64,000 nt of DNA from Roseateles puraquae (GTDB lineage: Bacteria; Pseudomonadota; Gammaproteobacteria; Burkholderiales; Burkholderiaceae_C), in assembly GCF_002205845.1 (NCBI RefSeq), contig NZ_NISI01000016.1, forward strand, positions 52,332-116,331, written 5' to 3'. The translations under genes were made by a program, and so were the position numbers. Shown piece after piece: positions 54,855 to 63,061 of the stretch. Numbering within the stretch: the stretch's first letter is position 1; the number at the start of each line of letters is the position of its first letter. The notes under the pieces are model-generated. The model did not search any database. It worked only from the letters and a program-made list of their open reading frames with translations, and was not told the origin of the DNA.

Positions 54855-57788
54855 TCAGAACGTGTAGCTCACGCCCAACTTGAACTGGCGCATCGGGCCG
54901 CGCACGCCGGTGCGTGTGTCGAAGTGGTCGTTGTCGCCACCCAGCGCGTTCTTGGGCGGCGTGGACGGGCCGCCGACCCAGTCGTCGTAGTAGCCCCAGT
55001 TGGCCGTGTTGAACAGGTTGAGCACGTCGGCACGCAGCTGCAGTTCACCACCCGGGACCTTGAAGTTCTTGGCCAGGGCGAGGTCCAGCTGCTTGAAGCT
55101 GTCGGAGCCACGCGCGACCGCGCGGCAGCCGTTGGCGCCGGTGAAGCCGGTGTGGCAGTCCACCACACGGCGCGGCTGGCCATCGCCCAGCGTCAGCTTG
55201 CCGGAGAGCTGCAGGCCCCACGGCAGACGGTCTGTCAGGCCACCGACCACCAGGCGGTGCTTCTCGGCATCCTTGGCGGGGCGGAAGCCGTAGGTGCTCT
55301 TGCCGTAGGTCCAGTCGAAGATGTCGTCCGACCATTCGTTGTTGGTCGTCTTGGCATCGGTGTAGGTGTAGGCCACGGTCATGCTCCAGCCGCTGGCCTG
55401 GGTGTAGGGCTTGTCCAGCGACAGGAACAGGCTGGTGGCCTTGTTCTGACCGACGAAGTCGCCGAGCACCAGCGTGCCGTAGTTGCGCGGCGCACCGCCC
55501 CACAGCGGGTCGACCGAGTTGGAGTTGCCGAAGCCGCCGTTGGGATCACGGTTGCCGTTGAACCAGATGAACTGATTCTTCGCGTGGATGTTGGACACGG
55601 CGACGTCCATGTTCCAGCTGCCCAGCGCCTGGCGCAGGCCCAGGCTGAACTGGTCGGCATAGGGCATCTTGAAGTCGTTCTTGATCATCCAGATCTCGCC
55701 GTTGGGCGCGGCGTTCTTCTGGAGCTCATCCAGCGCGTTGTTGGCCATCTTGCGGTCGTAGCTGCGGCCCCAGCCACCGTAGACCACCGTGGCCTTGTCG
55801 CCCAGCACGTCATAGGACGCGCCCAGGCGCGGCGCGAACGCGCCCTTGAAGGCCTTGCGCGAGTTGCCGGTGGAGATGTAGTCGTTGATGTTGATGCCGC
55901 CCTTGGCCAGCGACTGCGCGTAGGTCTGGCCGGCCGGCGCGGTGATGCCGTCCACGGTGCGGCCGTCCAGCGCGTTCAGCGCAGCCACGCGATCGGCCGG
56001 CGTGACGTAGCTGTTGTTCAGCATGTTGTCTTCATAGTCCCACCGCATGCCGAGGTTGAGCTCGAGCTGCTTGGTGAACTTCCAGTCGTCCTGCAAATAG
56101 ACGCCGTACTGGTTGTTGCGGAAGTTGGCTGAAGTGCTGGGGATGGCCAGGCGGATGTTGCACTGGTCGCTGGACAGCCCGCTGCTGCTCACGTTGGTGC
56201 CGGTGCAAACCAGGCCGTTGTAGTAGGGCTGGCCGGTGGTGGTGTTGAGCACCGTGTCGATCTGCGCCACGCGGAAGGCCGTGCCGCTCAGTTCGTACTT
56301 CATCGCCTTGAACTGCACGCCGCCCTTGATGACGTGGCCGGCGATGCCGGTGAAGCTGAGGTCGTCCTTCAGGTAGACGCCACTCTGACGGCGGTCCTGG
56401 GCGTTGGGCGAGCCGCCGGTGAAGAAGATGTCCTGGACGTTGTTGATCGCGTTGGTCGGCGAATACTTGTAGCGCACGAGCGGCTCGGAGGAGTCCGACT
56501 GTGGGTTCCACTTGCTGCTCTCCCAGCCGATGCGCGCCTCGTTCAACCAGCGGTCGCCGGTGTACTCGTGCGTGACGTCGAGGCGGTAGGAGTTGTTGTT
56601 GTTGTTGATCGCCGTGCTCGGCGCGAAGCGGTCGCCGTCCACCGAGTAGCCGGTTTCCTTGCGCAGGGTGGTGGAGATGTCGAGGCGATTGCGGTCGTCA
56701 ATCTCGGCCGAGAGCTTGCCAAACAGCAGATGCTCCTTGAACTGGCCCTTGAAGTTGCCCTGCTGGCTGGCGATGCTGGGCACGAGCCCGGGGCTGCCGG
56801 GGTACTTGTCCAGGTTCTGGGCCGTCAATTGCCGCGGCTTGTCCAGGCTCTTGCCGTCATAGGCGAGGAAGTAGTGCAACGCATCGGGCTTGATCGCGCC
56901 GCCAATGCTGAAGCCGCCTTCGATCTGCTTGTACGAGGGCGCTGGAATGCCGTTGGCTTCATCCTGCTTCTGGATGGGGCTGAGCGAGGTCCAGTTGCTG
57001 CCCGTGCGGTTCACGTAAACGTTTCCATGCGTTTCGTTGCCGCCGGATTTGGTGACTGCCGAGATGGCCACGCTGGAGACCTGGTCGTATTCGGCCTTGT
57101 AGTTCTGCGTCAGCACGCGGTACTCCGCGATCGCGGTCTGCGGGAAGGGGTTGCCGCGGCTGGTGTCCTGGCCCGATACGCCGCCGCGCAGGATGTTGTT
57201 CTTCTGGCCCACGCCGTCGATGAAGACATTGACCGAGTCGATGTTCTGCGAGCCGCCACGCAGGCGGGTGTTGCCGCTGGCGTCGGTATCGAAGCGCACG
57301 CCCGGGGCAAAGTCGGCCGCCGACAGGAAGTTGCGCGACGCTTGCGGGAGGGCCTCGATCAGGCGGTTGGACACGGTGGTGCCGACCTGCGAGTCGATGA
57401 CACCCTGGCGCTGGGCCGTGCCCTGGATGACGACGGTGCCGAGCTGGTTGGTGCTGCTGCTCAGGTCGAGCGTGGCGCTCTGTCCGACCGACAGCGTGAC
57501 CAGGCTGCCGCTCGTGGCGCCGCCCACGCGGATCTCGTAGGTGCCAGGGTTCAGGCCGAGCAGCACGTAGCTGCCGTCAGCCAAGGTCTTGGTGCGATAA
57601 GTGCTGCCGTTGGCCTTGTTGACCGCGACGACATCGGTACCGGCAGGCGCGGTGGCGCCCGCGGCGGTGATGGTGCCGCGCACCGTGGCGTTGGAGGTCT
57701 GCGCCGAGGCCGCGCCCGCCAGCGCAAAGCAGACGGCCGTGGCCAGCGCATGGCGGCGCCAGGGCATACGGGGGAAGGATGTGCTCAT
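54855..57788 (-). CDS. TonB-dependent outer-membrane receptor (Oar-like)
   Basis: 977 residues. Signal peptide (ending GAASAQ), an N-terminal carboxypeptidase-regulatory-like domain (~30-115, NATVRGTITAAGATAPAG), a TonB-box-like LGTVVIQGTAQ, a plug domain (RNFLSAADFAPGVRF, SVNVFIDGVGQKNN), and a beta-barrel ending GVSYTF. The Oar-like, non-SusC type is used for large substrates such as glycans. It probably brings beta-glucan or its large fragments across the outer membrane. AGGAG lies ten bases before the ATG. Follows the LacI gene by 42 bases. Confidence 0.92.
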   Translation of the reverse strand: MSTSFPRMPWRRHALATAVCFALAGAASAQTSNATVRGTITAAGATAPAGTDVVAVNKANGSTYRTKTLADGSYVLLGLNPGTYEIRVGGATSGSLVTLSVGQSATLDLSSSTNQLGTVVIQGTAQRQGVIDSQVGTTVSNRLIEALPQASRNFLSAADFAPGVRFDTDASGNTRLRGGSQNIDSVNVFIDGVGQKNNILRGGVSGQDTSRGNPFPQTAIAEYRVLTQNYKAEYDQVSSVAISAVTKSGGNETHGNVYVNRTGSNWTSLSPIQKQDEANGIPAPSYKQIEGGFSIGGAIKPDALHYFLAYDGKSLDKPRQLTAQNLDKYPGSPGLVPSIASQQGNFKGQFKEHLLFGKLSAEIDDRNRLDISTTLRKETGYSVDGDRFAPSTAINNNNNSYRLDVTHEYTGDRWLNEARIGWESSKWNPQSDSSEPLVRYKYSPTNAINNVQDIFFTGGSPNAQDRRQSGVYLKDDLSFTGIAGHVIKGGVQFKAMKYELSGTAFRVAQIDTVLNTTTGQPYYNGLVCTGTNVSSSGLSSDQCNIRLAIPSTSANFRNNQYGVYLQDDWKFTKQLELNLGMRWDYEDNMLNNSYVTPADRVAALNALDGRTVDGITAPAGQTYAQSLAKGGININDYISTGNSRKAFKGAFAPRLGASYDVLGDKATVVYGGWGRSYDRKMANNALDELQKNAAPNGEIWMIKNDFKMPYADQFSLGLRQALGSWNMDVAVSNIHAKNQFIWFNGNRDPNGGFGNSNSVDPLWGGAPRNYGTLVLGDFVGQNKATSLFLSLDKPYTQASGWSMTVAYTYTDAKTTNNEWSDDIFDWTYGKSTYGFRPAKDAEKHRLVVGGLTDRLPWGLQLSGKLTLGDGQPRRVVDCHTGFTGANGCRAVARGSDSFKQLDLALAKNFKVPGGELQLRADVLNLFNTANWGYYDDWVGGPSTPPKNALGGDNDHFDTRTGVRGPMRQFKLGVSYTF
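57012..57029. promoter_or_regulatory. Operator-like site inside the receptor gene
   Basis: CACGTAAACGTTTCCATG matches 16 of 18 bases of the perfect palindrome at 60225-60242. It sits about 760 bases into the receptor gene and might be an auxiliary LacI-type operator, or a chance codon pattern. Confidence 0.25.
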
Positions 57789-57830
57789 GGTGTCTTGTCT
57801 CCTGTTGTTGGTACTTCGGTTCGCACGGGA

Positions 57831-58838
57831 TCAGGTCGGGGTCACGCCGCAGGAGCGGCGCACCACCAGCGTCACCGGCATGACGGTGGCGGCGCTGTCG
57901 GTGTCGGGGGCTTCGAGGCTGTCGGCCAGCGCGTCGAGCGCCTGACTGCCCAGGGCCGCGATGGGCACATGCATGGTGGTCAGCGCGGGGCTCACGTAGC
58001 GGGCGATGGGGATGTCGTCGAAGCCGGCCAGGGCCATGTCCCTCGGCACCTGCACGCCAGCGGCAAGCAGCGCGCCCAGCAGGCCGATGGCCATGATGTC
58101 GTTGGCCGCAAACACCGCATCCGGCCGCTGGGCCGGCGGCAGCGCCAGCAGCAGCGCAGCAGCCCGCTGGCCGCCTTCTTCGGAGAAGTCGCCTGCCAGC
58201 ACCCAGGGTTCAGCGTCGCGAGGCAGGCCGGCGCGGTAGCCGCGCTCGCGCTCACGGGCCTCGAAGTTGCCGGCCGGACCGCCCAGGAAGGCAATGCGGC
58301 GGCGCCCCTGCGCCACCAGGTGCTCGGTCATCGCGCGGGCTCCGCCGAAGTTGTCCACCGCGAATACACGCTGGGTGGGCCGGCGCACGCCGGAGTTCAG
58401 CAGCACCGCCGGCAGGTTGGGCGGCAGGTTGCGGGACAGGAAGTCGTCATCCGCATGGGGCGACATGACGATGAGGCCATCGACCCGGCCATTCATGGCG
58501 CGCAGCGCGGCGGCGGCTTCGTCGGCGTCGTCATGGGAGCTGGACAGCAGCAGATGCAGGCCGCGGGCACGGGCGGCCTGGTCGATGCCACGGATGAGCT
58601 CGGAGAAGAACTCGCCGTGCAGGTCCGGCAGCAGCGCACCGACGGTGTCGGTCTTGCGGGTGATAAGGCTGCGGGCTGCGCCGGACGGGGCGTAGCGGAG
58701 GTCGCGCGCGATGTCGAGGATGCGCTGGCGGGTGTCGGGCAGCACGTTCTCGGCGCCGTTCAAGGCACGCGAAACGGTGGCGACCGACACGCCCGCGACG
58801 CGGGCGACATCCTTGATCGTGGCGGGGGAGACACTCAT
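57831..58838 (-). CDS. LacI family transcriptional regulator
   Basis: 335 residues. N-terminal HTH TIKDVARVAGVSVATVSRALNG, hinge RYAPSGAARSLITRK, and periplasmic-binding-protein-like ligand domain (TVGALLPDLHGEFFSELIRG, AVFAANDIMAIGLL, GFDDIPIARYVSPALTTM). Presumed repressor of this locus, responding to a sugar. It is 6 bases after the GH1 stop and 42 before the receptor gene. A fitting palindromic operator is at 60225-60242. Confidence 0.93.
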   Translation of the reverse strand: MSVSPATIKDVARVAGVSVATVSRALNGAENVLPDTRQRILDIARDLRYAPSGAARSLITRKTDTVGALLPDLHGEFFSELIRGIDQAARARGLHLLLSSSHDDADEAAAALRAMNGRVDGLIVMSPHADDDFLSRNLPPNLPAVLLNSGVRRPTQRVFAVDNFGGARAMTEHLVAQGRRRIAFLGGPAGNFEARERERGYRAGLPRDAEPWVLAGDFSEEGGQRAAALLLALPPAQRPDAVFAANDIMAIGLLGALLAAGVQVPRDMALAGFDDIPIARYVSPALTTMHVPIAALGSQALDALADSLEAPDTDSAATVMPVTLVVRRSCGVTPT

Positions 58839-58844
58839 GGGGGT

Positions 58845-60188
58845 TCAGAGGTTGGCGCCGTGGGAGGCGATGACCTCAGCATAGAAGCGCGCGCTGGCCT
58901 TGGGCGTGCGCTGCTGTGTCTGGAAGTCGACATGCACGAGGCCGAAGCGCTTGGCGTAGCCGAGCGCCCACTCCAGGTTGTCGAACAACGACCAGGCGCA
59001 GTAGCCCCGCACGTCGGCGCCGCGGGCGATGGCGTCCTGCACGGCGGCGATGTGGGTGCGCAGGTAATGCACCCGCAGCGGGTCGTCGATGCGGCCATCG
59101 ACCGTCACCGGCGGGTCGTAGAACGCGGCGCCGTTCTCGGTCACGTACAGCGGCAGCCCGCCGTAGCGTTCGTGCATCCAGACCAGGGTGTCGGCCAGGC
59201 TCTGGGGGTGCAGTTCCCAGCCGGTCTCGGTGTAGATGCCGCCGGGCTGGCGCTGCGGCGCGACGGGCAGCGGCCAGGCCTTGGCGTCATGGCGGACGAC
59301 GGCGCGGGTGTAGTAGTTCAGGCCCAGGAAGTCGATCGGCTGCTTCAGCGCCTGAACCTCGGCAGCCGGCCAGTCGGGCCAGGCCTCGCCGAAGACCTCG
59401 CGCAGCTCGTCGGGGTAGCTGCCCAGCAGCGCGGGGTCGAGGTACTGGCGGTTCATGTAGGCGTCGGCCAGGCGCGCGGCGTGGCGGTCGGCGTCGGTCG
59501 CGTCAGCCGGCACATGCTTGGGCTCGATATTGACGACCAGGCCGATCTCGTGGCGGCCGGCCGCGCGATAGGCCTGCACCGCACGGGCATGACCCTGCAT
59601 CAGCCGGTGGGCGACGATGGCCGCCTCGTAGGCGCTCTTGTGGCCCGGCGCGAGCGCGCCATGCATGAAGCCGCCGTCGGCGATCACCCAGGGCTCGTTG
59701 AGCGTGACCCACTTCTGCACCCGGTCATCGAGTGCGCGGTAGCAGACCTGGGCGTAGTCGGCGAACCAGTCGGGCATGTCGGGGTTGAGCCAACCGCCGC
59801 GGTCGTCCAGGGCTGCGGGCAGGTCCCAGTGATGCAGCGTCACCAGGGGCTCGATGCCGGCGGCCAGCAATTCGTCCACCAGGCGCTCGTAAAAGCCCAG
59901 GCCCGCCCCGTTCACCGGGCCGCGGCCCTGGGGCAGCACGCGGTTCCAGGCGATGCTGAAGCGGTAGGCCGTGAGGCCCAGCTCGCGCATCAAGGCCACG
60001 TCGGCCTTCATGCGGCGGTAGTGGTCACAGGCGACGTCGCCGGTGTCACCGCCGAGCACGCGGCCCGGCGTGCGCACGAAGCGGTGCCAGTTGCTGACCC
60101 CGGCGCCATCGGCGAGGGGCGAGCCTTCGATCTGGTAGGCAGAGGTGGCGCAGCCCCACAGGAAGCCGGGCGGGAACGGTTGTCTCAT
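58845..60188 (-). CDS. GH1 beta-glucosidase
   Basis: 447 residues from MRQPFPPGFLWGCATSAYQIEG. The acid/base Glu165 is in TLNEPW, the nucleophile Glu351 in YVTENGAAF; ALTAYRFSIAWNRVLPQG and WSLFDNLEWALGYAKRFGL are GH1 hallmarks. No signal peptide. Probably splits sophorose or other short beta-glucosides left by the phosphorylase. Alternative ATGs lie at 60227 and 60245, but those would translate the operator palindrome (HVNVYM), so I reject them. First gene of the unit. Confidence 0.93.
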   Translation of the reverse strand: MRQPFPPGFLWGCATSAYQIEGSPLADGAGVSNWHRFVRTPGRVLGGDTGDVACDHYRRMKADVALMRELGLTAYRFSIAWNRVLPQGRGPVNGAGLGFYERLVDELLAAGIEPLVTLHHWDLPAALDDRGGWLNPDMPDWFADYAQVCYRALDDRVQKWVTLNEPWVIADGGFMHGALAPGHKSAYEAAIVAHRLMQGHARAVQAYRAAGRHEIGLVVNIEPKHVPADATDADRHAARLADAYMNRQYLDPALLGSYPDELREVFGEAWPDWPAAEVQALKQPIDFLGLNYYTRAVVRHDAKAWPLPVAPQRQPGGIYTETGWELHPQSLADTLVWMHERYGGLPLYVTENGAAFYDPPVTVDGRIDDPLRVHYLRTHIAAVQDAIARGADVRGYCAWSLFDNLEWALGYAKRFGLVHVDFQTQQRTPKASARFYAEVIASHGANL

Positions 60189-60224
60189 CCGTGTGATCGG
60201 CGGCAGGCAGCTGCGCCGATGTGT

Positions 60225-60242
60225 CATGTAAACGTTTACATG
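60225..60242. promoter_or_regulatory. LacI-type operator, perfect 18-base palindrome
   Basis: CATGTAAAC followed by GTTTACATG, each arm exact, with a central CG as in LacI-family sites. It lies directly downstream of the -10 element and about 37 bases before the GH1 start, in the position of a repressor blocking transcription initiation. The adjacent lacI-type gene is the likely regulator. Confidence 0.85.
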
Positions 60243-60243
60243 C

Positions 60244-60272
60244 ATTCTTCACAGCCCAGGCGGCGGCGTCAA
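60244..60272 (-). promoter_or_regulatory. Candidate sigma70 promoter of the beta-glucan locus
   Basis: On the - strand: -35 TTGACG (60267-60272), exactly 17 bases, then -10 AAGAAT (60244-60249), followed at once by the operator palindrome. -35 matches 5/6 and -10 4/6 of the consensus. Confidence 0.65.
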
Positions 60273-60348
60273 CCGGGCGTTTTCCCGGCGTGGGGTCTTG
60301 TAGACACCGCGAGGCCGCCAGGGCATGCGAGGCGACGGGCAAAACAAG

Positions 60349-60380
60349 ACGGGGCGACCCCCTCGCGGCGGTCGCCCCGT
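60349..60380 (-). terminator. Terminator after the Bug-family gene
   Basis: On the - strand ACGGGGCGACC pairs over 11 bases with GGTCGCCCCGT around a 10-base loop, followed by CTTGTTTTG. It is 18 bases beyond the stop and separates this gene from the promoter of the beta-glucan locus. Confidence 0.85.
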
Positions 60381-60398
60381 GTTCAGGACTGCGTCAGG

Positions 60399-61367
60399 TC
60401 AGTCCGCGTACTGGCCGGCCGCCTTGATGACCGGCGTGAGCTTGGCGATCTCGGCCTCGACGAACTTCTTGTGTTCGGCCGGTGCGAGGCGTGCGTCGGC
60501 GATGATCACCGCGCCCAGGGCCTCCTGGCGCTTGTGGAAGTCAGCGTCCTTCAATGCGGTACGCAGCGCGGTGTTGACCTTGTCGATCACGGCCTTGGGT
60601 GTGCCCTTGGGCGCATAGAGGCCGTGCCACACGGCCAGGTTGAAGCCCTTGACGCCCGACTCGTCGGCCGTGGGCAGCTTGGCGAGCGCGCCGCTGGTGA
60701 GCCGCTTGGACGACATGACCGCATACGCCTTGACCTTGCCGGCCTCGATCTGGCCGGTGGTGTTGGTGGTCTGGTCGCACATGATGTCGACCTGGCCGCC
60801 GAGCAGGTCGTTCATGGCGGGTGCCGTGCCCTTGTAGGGCACCGTCGTCATGTCGATCTTGAGCGCTGCCTGGTACATGAGGCCGCACAGGTGCGAGGCC
60901 GAACCCACACCGGCATGCGCGAGGTTGATGTTGCCCTTGTTGGACTCCAACCATTTCGCCAGATCGGCATAGCTCGTGGCCGGAAGGTTGGGCCGACCGA
61001 TGAGCGTCATGGGCACCTCGTTGATCATGCCGAGGTACTCGAAGTCATCGAGCGTCTTGTAGGGCAGCGACCGGTACAGCGCCGCGGCGCTGGCAATGCC
61101 GATGTGATGCAGCAGGAGCGTGTAGCCATCGGGAGCCGCCTTGGCCACCTTGTTCGCTCCGAGCGTGCCGCCGACGCCACCGACGTTCTCGATGATGAGC
61201 GTGCCGCCCAGCGGCTTGCGCAGGGCTTCCGCCAGGTCACGCGCAACCTTGTCGGTCGGGCCGCCGGCCGCGAAAGGCACGACGATGGTGATGGGCTTCT
61301 CGGGATACTGGGCCAGGGCAGGCAGCGAAACGGCCGCGGCGGCCAGGGCAAGCCAGGTCTTTTGCAT
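60399..61367 (-). CDS. Bug family tripartite tricarboxylate transporter substrate-binding protein
   Basis: 322 residues. Signal peptide (MQKTWLALAAAAVSLPALAQ), then YPEKPITIVVPFAAGGPTDKVARDLAE, a Bug/TctC signature; NLAHAGVGSASHLCGLMYQ and PYKGTAPAMNDLLGGQVDIMCD follow. Members bind carboxylates and amino acids in the periplasm; ligand not determinable, and no TctAB membrane genes adjoin. Start at 61367. 174 bases lie upstream to the PaaK-like gene, without an obvious motif. Confidence 0.93.
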   Translation of the reverse strand: MQKTWLALAAAAVSLPALAQYPEKPITIVVPFAAGGPTDKVARDLAEALRKPLGGTLIIENVGGVGGTLGANKVAKAAPDGYTLLLHHIGIASAAALYRSLPYKTLDDFEYLGMINEVPMTLIGRPNLPATSYADLAKWLESNKGNINLAHAGVGSASHLCGLMYQAALKIDMTTVPYKGTAPAMNDLLGGQVDIMCDQTTNTTGQIEAGKVKAYAVMSSKRLTSGALAKLPTADESGVKGFNLAVWHGLYAPKGTPKAVIDKVNTALRTALKDADFHKRQEALGAVIIADARLAPAEHKKFVEAEIAKLTPVIKAAGQYAD

Positions 61368-61541
61368 GAAGTCTCCTCGGTCTAGGGATAGCCAGCCGCC
61401 TCCGACGTGGGGCAAGCCGTGCGCGCTCCGGAATCTACCGACCTTGCGGCGTTGCGCACAAAGACCCTCGGCCGCGTCATGAAATAGCCCGCGCGGCGGC
61501 AAGCCGCCCGCACCGGCTGTGGCACCGGCTCTGGCGCAGAT

Positions 61542-62765
61542 TCAAATGGCACGACGATCGTCGATCAACTTGCCGTCGTTGGCCAGGCTGCCGGCGGCGG
61601 CAAGCACGACCTCAGCGCGCAGCTTGGTGATGTCGCGCAGCGTCGTGGTGAGCGCCTCCTCGCTGCCGGCGGGAGCCTCGGCGTGCAGCGTCAGACGGTC
61701 GTTGGCCATCTCACCCTCGATGACGAGGCGCGCGCGCGTCACCCCCGGATGGCGCCGGATCAGCTCGGCCACCTGGCCGGCATGCACGAACATGCCGCGC
61801 ACCTTGGCCGACTGGTCAGCCCGCCCCAGCCAGCCGCGCAAGCGCTGGTTGGTGCGGCCGCAGGGGCTGGGGCCAGGCATCACCGCCGACAGATCGCCCG
61901 TGGCGAAGCGGATCAGCGGATAGCCGGGCGACAGCGTGGTCACGACCACTTCCCCCACCTCGCCATCGGGCAGCGGGTCGCCCGTGCCGGGCCGCACGAT
62001 CTCGACGATGACACCCTCGTCCACCACCAGCCCCTCGCGGGCCGGGGTCTGGTAGGCAATCAGGCCGAGATCGGCCGTGGCGTAGCACTGCCGGACGTCG
62101 ACCCCACGTTCCGCAAACCACGCCACCAGCGGCGGCGGGCAGGCCTCGCCGCTGACCAGCGCCCGGCGCAGGCTCACGGCATGGCCACCTTCGGCGGCCT
62201 TCTCCAGCAGGATGCGCAGCAGGCTGGGCGTGCCGGCATAGGCCTCAGGCTGGAGGTCCAGCAGCGCCTGCAACTGCAGTTCGGTGTTGCCCACGCCGCC
62301 CGGAAAGCTGGCCGCGCCGATGGCGCGCAGCCCGGCCTCCATCATGGCGCCGGCCGGCGTGAGGTGGTAGCTGAAGCCCACGTGCGCGAGCTGCCCGGCG
62401 CGGATGCCCGCCGCATGCAATGCACGCGCCACGCGCCAGGGGTCGGCGCCATCGGTGTCCGGCTCGGGCTCGTACAGCGGGCCGGGCGACTGGAAGATGC
62501 GCCGCGGCGCCGCGGCCGCAAAGCCTCCCAGACGCAAGGCCCGGCGTGCGGCCTGCGCGGCGGCCAGGCTGCTCTTGCGCGTCAGCGGCAGTTGGGCCAG
62601 CGCCGCGCGGCTGTTGACGTCTGCAGGCACCACGCCCGCCAGCAGCTCCGTGTAGGCGGTGCACGCCGACTGCGCATGCGCGACCTGGCCCGGCAGCGCC
62701 GCCATCAGGGCCGCCTCACGCGCGGCTGGGTCGCGCGTCTCCTGCGCGTCGAAGAAGTCGCTCAC
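61542..62765 (-). CDS. Phenylacetate-CoA ligase-like (PaaK) adenylate-forming enzyme
   Basis: 407 residues. PaaK-type features: LPLTRKSSLAAAQAARR, IFQSPGPLYEPEPDTDG, VGFSYHLTPAGAMMEAGL, GTPSLLRILLEKA, QCYATADLGLIAYQT, and LSPGYPLIRFATGDLS. The C-terminal GRADQSAKVRGMFVHAGQV contains the hinge. Makes an acyl-CoA, probably of an aromatic acid; the particular acid is unknown. Overlaps the 99-residue protein gene as ATGA, and this set is often found downstream of a LivF gene in Burkholderiales. Confidence 0.85.
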   Translation of the reverse strand: MSDFFDAQETRDPAAREAALMAALPGQVAHAQSACTAYTELLAGVVPADVNSRAALAQLPLTRKSSLAAAQAARRALRLGGFAAAAPRRIFQSPGPLYEPEPDTDGADPWRVARALHAAGIRAGQLAHVGFSYHLTPAGAMMEAGLRAIGAASFPGGVGNTELQLQALLDLQPEAYAGTPSLLRILLEKAAEGGHAVSLRRALVSGEACPPPLVAWFAERGVDVRQCYATADLGLIAYQTPAREGLVVDEGVIVEIVRPGTGDPLPDGEVGEVVVTTLSPGYPLIRFATGDLSAVMPGPSPCGRTNQRLRGWLGRADQSAKVRGMFVHAGQVAELIRRHPGVTRARLVIEGEMANDRLTLHAEAPAGSEEALTTTLRDITKLRAEVVLAAAGSLANDGKLIDDRRAI

Positions 62766-63061
62766 TCGTCGTCCTTCCAGCGCGTGAGGCGGCGCTTGAT
62801 CTCATCCTGCACGCGGCGCAGGTCGGTGGCCGAGGCCAGCGTGAAGCGATCCCACTCCGGCGTGCGCGCCGGCCGCCGGGCCAGCTGCACCTGCACGGCG
62901 GCGCCGTCGGCGGCGAGCTTGAGCACCAGGTCGGCCCCCAGCATCCAGCCCTCGCCGCGTTCGGTGAGCACGCGCTGATCGCGCACGAAACGCTTCATCG
63001 TCTGCAGCGCCGTGTCCGCATTGAACGGCGGCGGTGCCATGTCCCAGGTGTCGTCGCTCAT
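62762..63061 (-). CDS. Small conserved protein of unknown function
   Basis: 99 residues, soluble, without signal peptide. MSDDTWDMAPPPFNADTAL, then KRFVRDQRVLTERGEGW, TPEWDRFTLASATDLRRVQ, KRRLTRWKDDE. No family was recognised. It is joined by ATGA on both sides to livF and the PaaK-like gene, so its role is likely connected with import and activation of the same acid. Confidence 0.75.
   Translation of the reverse strand: MSDDTWDMAPPPFNADTALQTMKRFVRDQRVLTERGEGWMLGADLVLKLAADGAAVQVQLARRPARTPEWDRFTLASATDLRRVQDEIKRRLTRWKDDE

Noticed and set aside
60189..60245. Longer GH1 starts at 60227 or 60245
   Set aside because: They would translate the operator palindrome and a segment without GH1 similarity. 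The typical GH1 N-terminus begins at 60188.
56334..61385. A 1683-codon open frame on the + strand opposite the receptor, LacI, GH1 and Bug-family genes
   Set aside because: It is antisense to four confidently identified genes, has no recognisable domains, is rich in Arg/Gly/Ala/Val as expected of shadow frames in GC-rich DNA, and crosses a terminator and a promoter.
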